DNA of 64,000 nucleotides from CAVQBC01 sp963848415 (GCA_963848415.1 CAWKDN010000001.1:2294001-2358000); one strand, 5' to 3'; shown: positions 45,830 to 56,095, numbered from the stretch's first letter. Made by a program: numbers and translations. The notes: generated by a model from the sequence alone, not told the origin.

Positions 45830-45984
45830 GGGTGTCGCGTGTCCTCCTCGAGTACTCGTAGCGAAGCGCAGAAAGGCTAGGACGCGCGCGCCAGGGCTTG
45901 GTTGTCCACGTGGCTAAAGATGGGCCGACCGCCTTCGCCCGCGGGTCGGTTCCGGCGCGCGCGAGGCGCCGCTCGACCGGATGG

Positions 45985-46008
45985 CGAAACCCCTCGGGGA
46001 ATGTTTCG
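45985..46008. promoter_or_regulatory. Inverted repeat between glnN and amt
   Basis: CGAAAC-N12-GTTTCG, perfect 6 bp arms, with CCCC/GGGG inside the spacer giving a second dyad. It sits 75 bp before the amt start and 155 bp before the glnN start. The GAAAC half-site recalls actinobacterial GlnR boxes, but the spacing differs, so the regulator is not identified. Confidence 0.5.
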
Positions 46009-46083
46009 ACACGCGGACAATGAAGCTCCGGAGGGCTGCGCCCAGACTCGCTCTCGGTGAAAGACGACCGAGGAGGATTCTGC

Positions 46084-47555
<1,472 letters not shown>

Positions 47556-47559
<4 letters not shown>

Positions 47560-47927
47560 AGAAAGTCGAGGCGTTCATCCGGCACGAGGCGTTCGAGCCG
47601 ATCCGGATGGAGCTGCTGGACAAGGGGTTCCCCTCGCTCAGCATCTCCGAGGTCAAGGGCTCGGGCCGCCAGAAGGGCATCACCGAGCGCTACCGCGGGG
47701 CGGAGGTCACCAACTACCTCCGGCCCAAGGTCAAGCTGGAGTGCGTGGTGGCCAGCCGGGACGTGCAGTCGGTCGTGGACACGATCCTCAAGCACGCCCG
47801 GACCGGCTCGATCGGCGACGGCAAGGTGTTCGTGATGCCGGTGGAGGAGGCCTACCGGATCCGCACCGGCGAGTCCGGGGAGGAGACCCTCCAGGCCCAC
47901 CCGGACGCCGCCATCTCGGCCGCCTGA
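47556..47927 (+). CDS. glnK: PII nitrogen regulatory protein lacking T-loop Tyr51
   Basis: 123 residues from GTG 47556 (4 bp overlap with amt). The PII fold is clear: MKKVEAFIRHEAFEPIRMEL, T-loop GSGRQKGITERYRGAEVTNY, B-loop TGSIGDGKVFV and C-loop YRIRTGE. The position of the modifiable Tyr51 (GAEY in E. coli GlnB) is valine here (GAEV); the nearby ERY tyrosine, position 46, is present. Uridylylation or adenylylation at the usual site is therefore not possible. Binding of ATP, ADP and 2-oxoglutarate and AmtB gating could still operate. Confidence 0.93.
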
Positions 47928-47958
47928 GCGAGGCCCGCTCAGACACAGGCATACCGGC

Positions 47959-47986
47959 GACGGGGCGGGTTGTACACCGCCCCGTC
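47959..47986 (+). terminator. Hairpin terminator of the amt-glnK operon
   Basis: Perfect 10 bp stem GACGGGGCGG / CCGCCCCGTC with an 8-base loop, 32 bp after the glnK stop, followed by gtcgtctt. It separates the operon from the PucR-type regulator. Confidence 0.75.
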
Positions 47987-48012
47987 GTCGTCTTGGGAGA
48001 CCTAGACACGAC

Positions 48013-49260
48013 ATGATGGAAGCCAGTTCCTTCGACACCCGCCGCACCGTGCCCGACTCGCTGGTCGAGCGCCTGCGGTCGGTGCACCTGCAGATGGTCG
48101 ACGCGGTGCTGACCGGCGAGGGCCTCGAGCGCGTGGCCCAGCTCGCCGCCGAGGCCTGCGCCTCGCCGGTGGCGATCGTCATCCCGCGCCTGGGCGCCGC
48201 GGCGCTGTCGCGGTCGGCGCCGGCCGATCCGGTGGAGCTGCGCCGCTACGTGGCCGAGCGCGTCAAGGACCGGCCCGCGCCGGTGCCGGCCAGCGTGGCC
48301 GCCGAGGTGCCGATCGCCTCGGGCGACGAGGTGATCGGCGTCGTGGTCCTGCTCGCGGCGCCCGACGGCGACACGCTCGCCCCGGCGGTCGGCGAGGCGA
48401 TGGAGTTCCTGCACCTCGCAGCGGTCGCCTCGCTGACCGAGGTGGCGGTCGAGGAAGCCAAGGAGGAGGTCGAGCAGAACCTGCGCGGCTCCTTCCTGGA
48501 GGACCTGCGCTCGCGCCCCGACCTCGATCCGCGCGAGATCGTCCGGCGCGCGGCGCGGCTGGGCTGTGACCTCTCGCGCGGGGCGGTGATGCTGTGCGCC
48601 GAGCTGACAACCGACCGGCCGCGGCACGTGGTGGCGACGATCGGCGGCGAGTACCCGGGCGCGCTGGCCCAGCACATGGACGCCGGCCCGAGCGGCGCCG
48701 GCTCGCCCGCGCCGCGCGTCTACGCGCTGCTGCCGGCCACGGGCGGCGACGAGGCGCCCGAGGCGACGCTGAGCGCGGCCCGCAAGCTGGCCGCGCGCCT
48801 GCAGCGCCACGGGACCGTCGGGCTGTCGAGCTTCTACTCCGACCCGGCCGAGTTCGGCCGGGCCATCCAGGAGGCCGAGCTGGTGCTCGACGTCCTGCGC
48901 CGCTCCGACGTGCCGATCGCCGAGGACATCGGCACGGGGACCTACCGGCTGCTCTTCCGCGTGCTCGCCTCCCACCCGGAGGAGGTCCGCTCCTTCTACG
49001 AGGACACCGTCGCGCCGATCGTCAAGTACGACGACCAGTACGCGACGGACCTCGTCGGCACGCTGGAGGCCTACCTCGAGCAGAACTGCAACATGAACGC
49101 GACCGCGGCGGCGATCTACGCCCACCGCCACACGGTCGCCTACCGGCTGGAGCGGGTGCGCGAGCTCACCGCGCTGGACCCGATGCAGTCCGAGGACCGC
49201 GAGCGGCTCGGGCTGGGGCTGAAGGCCTACCGGATCATCGCGCCGCGGCTGCCGCGCTGA
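48013..49260 (+). CDS. PucR-family transcriptional regulator
   Basis: 415 residues; ATG 48013 or 48016. The N-terminal third looks like a GAF-type sensor (VAIVIPRLGAAAL, DEVIGVVVLLAAP). A GGDEF-like middle follows with a helical bridge (EEAKEEVEQNLRGSFLEDL). The C-terminal PucR helix-turn-helix is classic: DDQYATDLVGTLEAYLEQNCNMNATAAAIYAHRHTVAYRLERV in style. Family members control purine, amino acid or other nitrogen-source catabolism. It lies between the amt-glnK operon and the TPP enzyme gene, 110 bp upstream of the latter, so either could be a target. Confidence 0.88.
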   Translation: MMEASSFDTRRTVPDSLVERLRSVHLQMVDAVLTGEGLERVAQLAAEACASPVAIVIPRLGAAALSRSAPADPVELRRYVAERVKDRPAPVPASVAAEVPIASGDEVIGVVVLLAAPDGDTLAPAVGEAMEFLHLAAVASLTEVAVEEAKEEVEQNLRGSFLEDLRSRPDLDPREIVRRAARLGCDLSRGAVMLCAELTTDRPRHVVATIGGEYPGALAQHMDAGPSGAGSPAPRVYALLPATGGDEAPEATLSAARKLAARLQRHGTVGLSSFYSDPAEFGRAIQEAELVLDVLRRSDVPIAEDIGTGTYRLLFRVLASHPEEVRSFYEDTVAPIVKYDDQYATDLVGTLEAYLEQNCNMNATAAAIYAHRHTVAYRLERVRELTALDPMQSEDRERLGLGLKAYRIIAPRLPR

Positions 49261-49370
49261 GGGCGGCTGCGCGAAGGCCGTCGCACGCCAGCGTGCCCTA
49301 GGGTGCCCGGGCACTGGCCCCGGGCGCGCCGGGGTAGGACACCCGAGCACACGACCCGAGGAGCGTGACC

Positions 49371-51164
49371 ATGCCCCATGCCGGAGACCTCTTGGCCGAG
49401 ATGCTGGTCGGCCACGGCGTCCGCTGCGTCTTCGGGCAGCCCGGTGGCCAGACGGCGGCGCTCTACGACGGCATCGCCCGCCGCGCGCCGGACATCCAGC
49501 ACGTGCTGATCCGCGACGAGCGCTCCGCGGGCTACGCCGCCGACGCCTACGCGCGCCTCACGGGCCGGCCGGGCGTCGTCGACGTGACCGTGGGCCCCGG
49601 GACGACCAAGCTCCCCGACGGCCTGCTGGAGAGCTTCAACGCGTCGATCCCGATCGTGGCCATCGTGGGGGAGCTGCCGCTGGACTGGGAGCCCTTGCGC
49701 GAGGGCGGCGTCGCCTCCCAGGGTTTCGATCAGCTGCCGTTCCTGAAGTCGATGACCAAGCAGACATGGATGGCGCCGAGCATCGAGGCGCTGCCCTCGA
49801 TCGTGCGGGCGGCGTTCCGGGTCGCGACGACGGGCCGCCCCGGCCCGGTGGCCATCGTGATCCCGCACGACGTGCTCGACGCCGAGTGGGACCGCGAGGT
49901 GGTCGACGCCTCCGTGGACGAGCGCTTCGAAGCCGCGCCCGCCTTTCGCCCACGCCCCGGGGACGAGGAGCTGCGCGCCGCCGCAGCGCTGCTGTCCCGT
50001 GCCGAGCGCCCGGCGATCATCGCCGGCGGGGCCGTGCACGGCTCCGGGGCCGCCGACGCCGTCCGAGAGCTCGCCGAGCGCACGGGCGCGGTCGTGGCCA
50101 CGAGCTTCTCGGGCAAGGGCGTCGTCGCCGAGACCGAGCCCTACGCCGCCGGCGTGCTCAACCCGCTCGGCTCCCCGGCGGCGACGGAGCTCGTCCGCCG
50201 CGCCGACCTGCTGCTGTGGGTCGCCTGCAAGGTGGGGCAGAACACGAGCCTCAACTGGGCCGTGCCGAGCGGCGAGCAGGCGACGATCCAGATCGACGTC
50301 GACGCGAGCCAGCTCGGGCGCACGTTCCGGCCGACCGTCGCGCTGCAGGGCGACGCCAGGGCGACGCTGGAGGCGCTCCTGGAGCACGTCGAGCCGGCCG
50401 CGAACGACGCCTGGGCCGAGGACGTCGCGGAGACGAAGGGCAGCTGGGAGGAGTCCCGCGGCGAGCGCCAGCGCTCGACCGCCTCGCCGGTCGATCCCCC
50501 GCGGGCCGTGGCCGAGGTGCTCGCCCGCATGGGCCCCGAGGACGTGGTGATCAGCGACGCGAGCTTCTCGGCGGGGTGGATCGCCAGCTACATGCCCACC
50601 CCGTGGGTCGGGCGCAACTGGCTCTTCGCGCGCGGGCTGGGAGGTCTCGGCTACTCGCTGCCGGCCGCCGTGGGCGCCGCCGCGGCGCGGCCCGAGGGGC
50701 GAATCGTGACGATCAGCGGCGACGGCGGCTTCTCCTACTCGATCGGCGAGATCGCGACGCTCGCCCAGTACGGCATGAACGTGGTCAACGTCGTGCTCAA
50801 CAACGGCAAGCTCGCCTGGCTGCAGATGTGGCAGCACCTGCACTACGAGGGGCTGCGCCAGTCCGTCGACCTCGAGCGCGAGGGCCATCCGCCCGACTAC
50901 GCGGGGGCGGGGGCGGCGCTCGGGGGCGCCGGCTTCCGCGCCGACACCGCCGAGGAGCTGGAAGAGGCGCTGGACGGCGCCTTCGCGGCGCGCGGCCCGG
51001 TCGTGGTCGACATCCGCATCGACCCGGACGCCACGCCGATCGCCTCCTACGCCAAGCGCCTGGAGAGCGGCAAGTACTTCCCGCGGCCGGGCACGGTCTA
51101 CTCGCTGCGCGAGTGGACCCAGTCCCCGCAGGACATCTCGATCGAGACGCAGATGCCCCAGTAG
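49371..51164 (+). CDS. Thiamine-pyrophosphate enzyme, acetolactate synthase-like
   Basis: 597 residues from ATG 49371, which has GAGGAG seven bases upstream (the GTG at 49365 is too close to it). Domain order is PYR, central and PP. The catalytic glutamate is in RDERSAGYAADAYARL at about residue 49. The central domain has PAIIAGGAVHGSG, and the cofactor motif is ISGDGGFSYSIGEIATL with NN about 28 residues on. Overall it resembles large-subunit acetolactate synthase, benzoylformate decarboxylase or related carboligases. No small regulatory subunit gene is nearby, so catabolic use is more likely than valine synthesis. It is convergent with an FGGY kinase. Confidence 0.85.
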   Translation: MPHAGDLLAEMLVGHGVRCVFGQPGGQTAALYDGIARRAPDIQHVLIRDERSAGYAADAYARLTGRPGVVDVTVGPGTTKLPDGLLESFNASIPIVAIVGELPLDWEPLREGGVASQGFDQLPFLKSMTKQTWMAPSIEALPSIVRAAFRVATTGRPGPVAIVIPHDVLDAEWDREVVDASVDERFEAAPAFRPRPGDEELRAAAALLSRAERPAIIAGGAVHGSGAADAVRELAERTGAVVATSFSGKGVVAETEPYAAGVLNPLGSPAATELVRRADLLLWVACKVGQNTSLNWAVPSGEQATIQIDVDASQLGRTFRPTVALQGDARATLEALLEHVEPAANDAWAEDVAETKGSWEESRGERQRSTASPVDPPRAVAEVLARMGPEDVVISDASFSAGWIASYMPTPWVGRNWLFARGLGGLGYSLPAAVGAAAARPEGRIVTISGDGGFSYSIGEIATLAQYGMNVVNVVLNNGKLAWLQMWQHLHYEGLRQSVDLEREGHPPDYAGAGAALGGAGFRADTAEELEEALDGAFAARGPVVVDIRIDPDATPIASYAKRLESGKYFPRPGTVYSLREWTQSPQDISIETQMPQ

Positions 51165-51170
51165 CGCGGC

Positions 51171-51203
51171 GGCGCCGGCCGGGTCGTCCGTCCGGCCGGC
51201 GCC
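51171..51203. terminator. Bidirectional terminator between convergent genes
   Basis: Perfect 12 bp stem GGCGCCGGCCGG / CCGGCCGGCGCC with a 9-base loop, beginning 6 bp after the TPP-enzyme stop and ending 12 bp before the kinase stop on the other strand. Confidence 0.85.
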
Positions 51204-51215
51204 GGGCCGCTGCGG

Positions 51216-52775
51216 CTAGGCAGCGGCGGCGGCCTGCCGGGTGGCGTTCTGCAGGCGGTCCCAGTTGGCCTCTGTCGTCCGGCGGATCTCCTGGTAGCAG
51301 CCGAAGAACTCGTCGTAGAGACGGGTCCGGGCCTCGACCGGGTCGTGCTCGCGCACGATGTTGACCGTGGCGTCCACGCCCTCCTCGTAGGACGCGTACG
51401 CGCCGGCGCCCACCCCGGCGGAGATCGCCGCGCCCTTGGCCCCGAACTCCGAGCCGGCGGGGATGACCACCCGGCGCCCGAGCACGTCGGCGAAGAGCTG
51501 CGACCACACCTGGCTGCTCGCGCCGCCGCCGGCCATGCGCACGGTCGGGACCTCGACCGGGATCGAGTCCAGGCAGTCGCGGATGCCGTAGGCGATGCCC
51601 TCGTAGATGGCCCGCAAGAGGTGCAGGCGGTCGTGGCCGCCGGTGATCCCGTTGAAGGAGCCGCGGGCGCTCGGCTTGACGAACGGCGCGCGTTCCCCGC
51701 CCGGGGCGAGGTAGCCGTGGAAGATCACGCCACCCGAGCCGAGCGGCACCTGCTGGATCTTCTCGTCGAGCAGGGAGAACAGCGAGGTGTCGTCGCCGCG
51801 GTCGGCGGCCTCCGTGCGCAGCGGGTCGCCGAACTCGCGTAGGAACCAGTCGAGGTTCGGGGTGCAGCAGTTCATCCCCAGCGCGCGGATCCAGGTGTCC
51901 GGGCCGTGCGGGATGGTCCAGCCCACGTCCTTGGGCACGAAGGCCGAGTCGATGTCGTTGGTCGCGACGGTGACGATGCCCGCCGTCCCGATCACCGCCA
52001 TGCAGTCGCCGGGACGGGCGACGCCCACGCCCAGGGAGGACGCCGCGATGTCGATCTGGCCCTTGTAGACCGGCAGGCCCTCGGGCAGGCCGGTGAGCTC
52101 GGCCGCCTCGCGCGTGACCTGGCCGCACACCTCCGTCGGGGCGCGCAGCGGCGGCAGCAGGTCCTTGCCGTCGGAGAGCCCGTAGGTGTCCAGCACGGAG
52201 TCCGACCAGTCGCGAGTGCGCACGTCGATGCCGAACAAGCTCGTATCCGAGGGATCGGAGCTGGCGTCGCCCGTGAGGTTGTACTCGACCCAGTCCTTGC
52301 ACCACAGGTTGGTGGCGCCGCTGCCGACGAGGTCGGGCTGGTTCTCCAGGCGCCAGCGCAGCACCGCGCAGGTCGAGCCCGCGTAGGGCCCGCCGCCGGT
52401 GATCGGGAAGGCCTCGGAGACCGTGCCGTCGGTGTACCAGCCATCGATGATCTGCCCCGCCCGGCCGTCGGTCCACAGGATCGCCGTGTCGTAGGGCTCC
52501 CCGTCGGCGTCGATCATCCAGCTGCCGTCGCCCTGGGCGGTCACCGACAGGCCGATCAGCTCGTCGGGCTTGGCCGCCAGGCCGCCCAGCGACTCCTGGA
52601 TGGCCTCCGCCGCGGCGCTCCAGACCTGGTGCATGTCCTCCTCGGCCAGGTGGGACTGCGGATTGTGGATCGGCACCGTCCGCTGGGTGCGGCTGAGCTC
52701 GTTGCCCTCCAGGTCGAACAGCGCCGCCTTCACGACCGACGTGCCGGCGTCCAAGCCCATGATGTAACGACTCAC
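51216..52775 (-). CDS. FGGY-family carbohydrate kinase, EryA/LyxK-like
   Basis: 519 residues. GTG 52775 is preceded by GGGAGGAGAAGG and begins MSRYIMGLDAGTSVVKAAL; the longer frame adds non-conserved residues. SVTAQGDGSWMIDADGEP and TAILWTDGRAGQII recall erythritol or L-xylulose kinases more than xylulokinase; GQIDIAASSLGVG, IGTAGIVTVA and RMAGGGASSQVWSQLFADVLG complete the family signatures. It is divergent from a zinc polyol dehydrogenase across 119 bp. Substrate is a guess from motif style. Confidence 0.85.
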   Translation of the reverse strand: MSRYIMGLDAGTSVVKAALFDLEGNELSRTQRTVPIHNPQSHLAEEDMHQVWSAAAEAIQESLGGLAAKPDELIGLSVTAQGDGSWMIDADGEPYDTAILWTDGRAGQIIDGWYTDGTVSEAFPITGGGPYAGSTCAVLRWRLENQPDLVGSGATNLWCKDWVEYNLTGDASSDPSDTSLFGIDVRTRDWSDSVLDTYGLSDGKDLLPPLRAPTEVCGQVTREAAELTGLPEGLPVYKGQIDIAASSLGVGVARPGDCMAVIGTAGIVTVATNDIDSAFVPKDVGWTIPHGPDTWIRALGMNCCTPNLDWFLREFGDPLRTEAADRGDDTSLFSLLDEKIQQVPLGSGGVIFHGYLAPGGERAPFVKPSARGSFNGITGGHDRLHLLRAIYEGIAYGIRDCLDSIPVEVPTVRMAGGGASSQVWSQLFADVLGRRVVIPAGSEFGAKGAAISAGVGAGAYASYEEGVDATVNIVREHDPVEARTRLYDEFFGCYQEIRRTTEANWDRLQNATRQAAAAA

Positions 52776-52894
52776 GCCTTCTCCTCCCGCAGGGGTGACC
52801 GGTGCGGCGCTTTTATCACAGGGCGGACCTCCGGAGCAGGGCACGCCAGCGGCTAGAGTCCCGCACGGTCTCGACGGCGAGCGAGGAGTCTGTG

Positions 52895-53938
52895 ATGCGG
52901 GCGCTGGTCAAATTCGCGCCGGGAGCGGGCCAGGTCGAGCTGCGCGAGGTGCCCGAGCCCGAGCCCGGGCACGGCGAGGTGCTCATCCGCGTGGCCAACG
53001 TCGGCATCTGCGGGACCGACCGGATGGCGATCGAGGGCGGCCACGACTTCGCCACCCCGCGCATCCTCGGGCACGAGGTCTCGGGCGTCGTCGCCCGCCT
53101 CGGGCCGGACGTCGATCCTGCCGAGGTCGACGTGGGCGACCGCGTCGCGCTCGAGACGGACGCCTACCTGTGCGGCGTCTGCCAGTACTGCCGGGCCGAG
53201 GAGTACAACCGCTGTCCGAACCGCCTGGCCATCGGCACGACCACCGACGGCGGGATGGCGGACTGGATCGCGATCCGGGCGCCCGCCGCACATCGCCTGC
53301 CCGACGAGCTCTCACTGGCCGGCGGCGCGCTGCTCGAGCCGCTGGCCGTGTCCGCCCACGCCGTGGTCGAGCAGGGGGTCTCGGCCGCCGGCGAGGTCGT
53401 CGTGGTCACCGGGCCCGGCGCGGTGGGGATCCTCGTGGCCCAGGTGGCCCGCGCCGTCGGGGCCACCGTGGTGCTCGTCGGCCGCCGCCGGCACGCGGAG
53501 CGCCTGGCGCTCGCGCGCCGGCTGGGCATCCAGCACGCGGTCGACGGCGACAGCACCGACGTGCCCGCCCTCGTGGGCGAGCTCTCCGAGGGCCTGGGCG
53601 CCCGCGCGGTCTACGAGTGCAGCGGCGCGGCGAAGGTGCTCGAGAGCTCGCTCGGGCTCCTCCAGCGCGGCGGGCGCGTCGTCCTGGTGGCGTTCTTCCG
53701 CTCCGCGCCGGAGCTCGACATCGACCTGGTGATCAACTCGGAGCTCGAGCTCGTGGGCACGCGCGGCAAGCGGCCGTCGAGCTACCGGCGCGCGCTCGCG
53801 CTGATCGCCGACGGGCAGGTCCAGCTCGAGCCGCTGGTCGACCACCAGGTCCCGCTCGGCGAATGGCAGCGGGGGCTCGAGCTGCTCGCCGCCGGCAAGA
53901 AGGTCGTCATCGACGTGGGCGCACCGCCGCCCGGTTGA
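52895..53938 (+). CDS. Zinc-dependent polyol/alcohol dehydrogenase (MDR)
   Basis: 347 residues from ATG 52895 (GAGGAG upstream; GTG 52892 is also possible). Catalytic zinc: GICGTDRMA and GHEVSGVV. Structural zinc: CGVCQYCRAEEYNRC. NAD loop GPGAVGIL. It resembles sorbitol/threonine dehydrogenase relatives. Together with the divergent FGGY kinase it repeats the gene pairing seen at 29.5-32.1 kb, though the two dehydrogenases differ clearly in sequence. Polyol oxidation before kinase action is the likely job. Confidence 0.87.
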   Translation: MRALVKFAPGAGQVELREVPEPEPGHGEVLIRVANVGICGTDRMAIEGGHDFATPRILGHEVSGVVARLGPDVDPAEVDVGDRVALETDAYLCGVCQYCRAEEYNRCPNRLAIGTTTDGGMADWIAIRAPAAHRLPDELSLAGGALLEPLAVSAHAVVEQGVSAAGEVVVVTGPGAVGILVAQVARAVGATVVLVGRRRHAERLALARRLGIQHAVDGDSTDVPALVGELSEGLGARAVYECSGAAKVLESSLGLLQRGGRVVLVAFFRSAPELDIDLVINSELELVGTRGKRPSSYRRALALIADGQVQLEPLVDHQVPLGEWQRGLELLAAGKKVVIDVGAPPPG

Positions 53939-53953
53939 GCGGAGTGGTCAAAT

Positions 53954-53972
53954 CTCAGTGGAGTCGACTGAG
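53954..53972. promoter_or_regulatory. HAIR-like inverted repeat upstream of hsp20
   Basis: CTCAGT-N7-ACTGAG, perfect 6 bp arms, 7 bp upstream of the -35 box. The HspR/HAIR element is CTTGAGT-N7-ACTCAAG, so spacer and general shape agree but the arms differ. A further partial copy, ACTGAGATCTCAT, overlaps the -10 region. Confidence 0.6.
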
Positions 53973-53979
53973 AAAAGAC

Positions 53980-54008
53980 TTGACAACGGTTGACTGAGAT
54001 CTCATACT
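53980..54008 (+). promoter_or_regulatory. Sigma-70-type promoter of hsp20
   Basis: TTGACA at 53980-53985, a 17 bp spacer, CATACT at 54003-54008. The -35 box is perfect and the -10 box has four of six consensus bases. Transcription would begin near 54015, leaving about 39 bases of leader before the chosen ATG. Confidence 0.75.
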
Positions 54009-54053
54009 GCCGGCAACGCTATGACCCACCGAGACGCGAGGAGGTCAAACCCC

Positions 54054-54527
54054 ATGGCAGTCGTCCGCTGGGAGCCGCTTCGTGAGCTGAGCTCGCTCCA
54101 GAACGAGATGAACCGACTCTTCAACGGCGCCTTCGACGCCCCGGCCGGTAACGGCGGGACCGGGATGCGGCGCTGGATGCCCGCGATGGATCTGCTGGAA
54201 ACCGACGAGAGCTTCGTCCTGCGGGCCGACCTGCCCGGCGTGGAGGAGTCCGACGTGCAGATCGAGGTCGAGGATTCCACGCTGACCGTCGCGGGTGAGC
54301 GCAGGGCCGAGCACGAGGGGCGCACAGAGGGCTATCACCGGATCGAGCGCGGCTTCGGCTCGTTCTCGCGCTCGCTCACCCTGCCGAAGGGCGTCGACCC
54401 CGAGGCAGTCAGCGCCAACTTCGACAAGGGCGTCCTGGAGATCTCCATCCCGAAGCCCGAGGAGCGCAAGCCGCGCCGGGTGTCCATCGGGGTCAAGAAC
54501 CAGCCGGACACGATCGAGGCCGCCTAG
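54054..54527 (+). CDS. Small heat-shock protein, Hsp20/alpha-crystallin family
   Basis: 157 residues from ATG 54054, chosen because GAGGAGG lies nine bases upstream and the earlier ATG (54021) would sit at the very 5' end of the transcript. N-terminal WEPLRELSSLQNEMNRLF, alpha-crystallin beta-sandwich about residues 45-135 (PAMDLLETDESFVLRADLPGV, ANFDKGVLEISIPK) and a short C-terminal extension with the KPRRVSI motif. An ATP-independent holdase chaperone. The promoter carries inverted repeats, so repressor-controlled heat induction is likely. Confidence 0.93.
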   Translation: MAVVRWEPLRELSSLQNEMNRLFNGAFDAPAGNGGTGMRRWMPAMDLLETDESFVLRADLPGVEESDVQIEVEDSTLTVAGERRAEHEGRTEGYHRIERGFGSFSRSLTLPKGVDPEAVSANFDKGVLEISIPKPEERKPRRVSIGVKNQPDTIEAA

Positions 54528-54555
54528 AGCTCAGCCGCGCGCCGCGGGGCGCCCG

Positions 54556-55149
54556 TCAGGGCGCCTCGCCGCGCACGACCTCGCCGTCGGCGCCCACGGT
54601 CGCCGGCACGGGGTCGTCGGCGATGCTGATCCGCATCCGCCCGCCGGTGCCCGCGCCGGTGCGCTCCATGCCCCCGCCCAGTGACGCGTAGGCGCGATAG
54701 GCGAGCGTGTAGCGGCCGGGCGCCACCGCCGTCACCGTCCAGGTGAACACGCGCGAGGCGCCCGCGGCGAGCGGGCCGAGCGCCCACGCGTTGGTGGCGG
54801 CGGTCTCGCCGCCGTCGGGCCCCTCGTCGAGGATCCACACCGGCCGCTCGGCGTCGGCGAGCTGCGGCTGGCTGCTGCGCTGCCCGAAGGCGAGCAGCCC
54901 GTCGCTGCCCTCGCGCGGGCCGGTCTCGACCACGACGGTCACGTCGGGCACCGTCTCGGTGTCCGCGTTGCGCACGCGGATGCGCAGCTCCGCGCTCTGG
55001 GCGACGCCCTGACGGCGCGGGAAGCTCGCCTCCACGACCTCCAGGCGCGTGCCGGCGGCGGGCGCCGCAAGCTCGTCCGCCGGACCCTCGTCGCCGCAGC
55101 CCGCGGCGAGGAGAGCCAGAAGCGCGGCGGCACCCCAGCGGCGGCTCAT
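54556..55149 (-). CDS. Lipoprotein with Ig-like/CARDB-type domain
   Basis: 197 residues from ATG 55149; signal peptide with lipobox LLAAGC, then a beta-rich domain (AELRIRVRNADTETVPDVTVVVET; AAGASRVFTWTVTAVAPGRYTLAYRAYA) typical of CARDB or DUF11-like surface modules. It is divergent from the mce operon by 139 bp and convergent with hsp20. It might assist mce lipid transport at the envelope, but only position supports that. Confidence 0.75.
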   Translation of the reverse strand: MSRRWGAAALLALLAAGCGDEGPADELAAPAAGTRLEVVEASFPRRQGVAQSAELRIRVRNADTETVPDVTVVVETGPREGSDGLLAFGQRSSQPQLADAERPVWILDEGPDGGETAATNAWALGPLAAGASRVFTWTVTAVAPGRYTLAYRAYASLGGGMERTGAGTGGRMRISIADDPVPATVGADGEVVRGEAP

Positions 55150-55247
55150 GACCCGCGCGAAGCTACCACCCGACGATGCCCACGGTGCCAGGCCCCGTTC
55201 AGGCTTGGCGCTGGCGGTGGGCGGCCAATACTCTTCCGCGCTCGAAC

Positions 55248-55273
55248 GCGGGACCGCCACGGAGCGGTCCCGC
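55248..55273 (+). promoter_or_regulatory. Leader hairpin abutting the mce operon ribosome site
   Basis: Perfect 10 bp stem GCGGGACCGC / GCGGTCCCGC, loop CACGGA, ending 2-3 bases before the GGGGAGGAGG ribosome binding site of the first permease gene. A weak promoter candidate, TTGGCG (55205) and AATACT (55227) spaced 16 bp, lies upstream, which would place the hairpin in the RNA leader. Confidence 0.5.
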
Positions 55274-55288
55274 AGGGGAGGAGGTGCG

Positions 55289-56095
55289 GTGGCCCGAAGC
55301 GTCGCCGGCAGGACGTTCATGCCGGCCAGGAGCCTGCTCGAGGAAGTGGGCGACATGATGATCCTGACCGGCAAGACCATCGTGTCCGCGGTGCGGCCGC
55401 CCTACCCCTACGGCGGCGAGTTCGTCTCCCAGTTCCTCTTCGCGCTGCGGCTGTGCTGGTTTCCGCTGGTGGTCTCGACCGTCGCCTTCGGCTTCGGGGC
55501 GCCGGGGCTGCAGGCCGCCAACATCCTGCAGCTGTTCGGCAGCGTCGACCGGCTCGGGGGCTTCTTCGTGCTCGCCTCGATCCGGGAGTTCGCGCCGTTC
55601 GTGACCGCGATCGTGCTGGCCGGCGTCGCCGGCACCGCGATCACCGCCGACCTCGGCGCGCGCAAGATCCGCGACGAGCTCGACGCCCTGCAGGTGCTCG
55701 GCGTCGACCCGGTCAAGAACCTCGTCGTTCCGCGCTTCCTGGCGCTGATGCTCGTCACCGGGCTCTTCGACATCTACGCGCTGCTGTTCGGCATCTTCGG
55801 CGGCCTCGTCGCCGCGCTGACCAACGGCGGCACGCTCGGCCAGTTCCTGGCCACGCTGTACACGAACGCCTCGATCCCCGACCTTTGGGGCTCGGTGCTC
55901 AAGTGCACGATGTTCGGGGCGATCATCGCCATCGTCTGCTGCTACAAGGGCATGACCGCCTCGGGTGGCGCCGCCGGCGTCGGGCGCGCGGTCAACCAGG
56001 CGGTGGTCATCTCGACGCTGGGCGTCTTCGCGTTCAACTACGTCTTCACGCAGACGCTGCTGGCCACCCATCCCGAGATCCTGGTGCCGCGCTGA
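55289..56095 (+). CDS. MlaE/YrbE-type ABC permease, first mce permease
   Basis: 268 residues from GTG 55289, with GGAGGAGG five bases upstream; ATG 55319 is an alternative. The MlaE family core is clear: FASIREFAPFVTAIVLAGVAGTAITADLGARK-type pattern, then DELDALQVLGVDPVKNLVVPRF and a C-terminal CCYKGMTASGGAAGVGRAVNQAVV. It forms the transmembrane channel of the mce lipid importer with the second permease. The second permease gene starts within its TGA (TGATG). Confidence 0.92.
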   Translation: MARSVAGRTFMPARSLLEEVGDMMILTGKTIVSAVRPPYPYGGEFVSQFLFALRLCWFPLVVSTVAFGFGAPGLQAANILQLFGSVDRLGGFFVLASIREFAPFVTAIVLAGVAGTAITADLGARKIRDELDALQVLGVDPVKNLVVPRFLALMLVTGLFDIYALLFGIFGGLVAALTNGGTLGQFLATLYTNASIPDLWGSVLKCTMFGAIIAIVCCYKGMTASGGAAGVGRAVNQAVVISTLGVFAFNYVFTQTLLATHPEILVPR

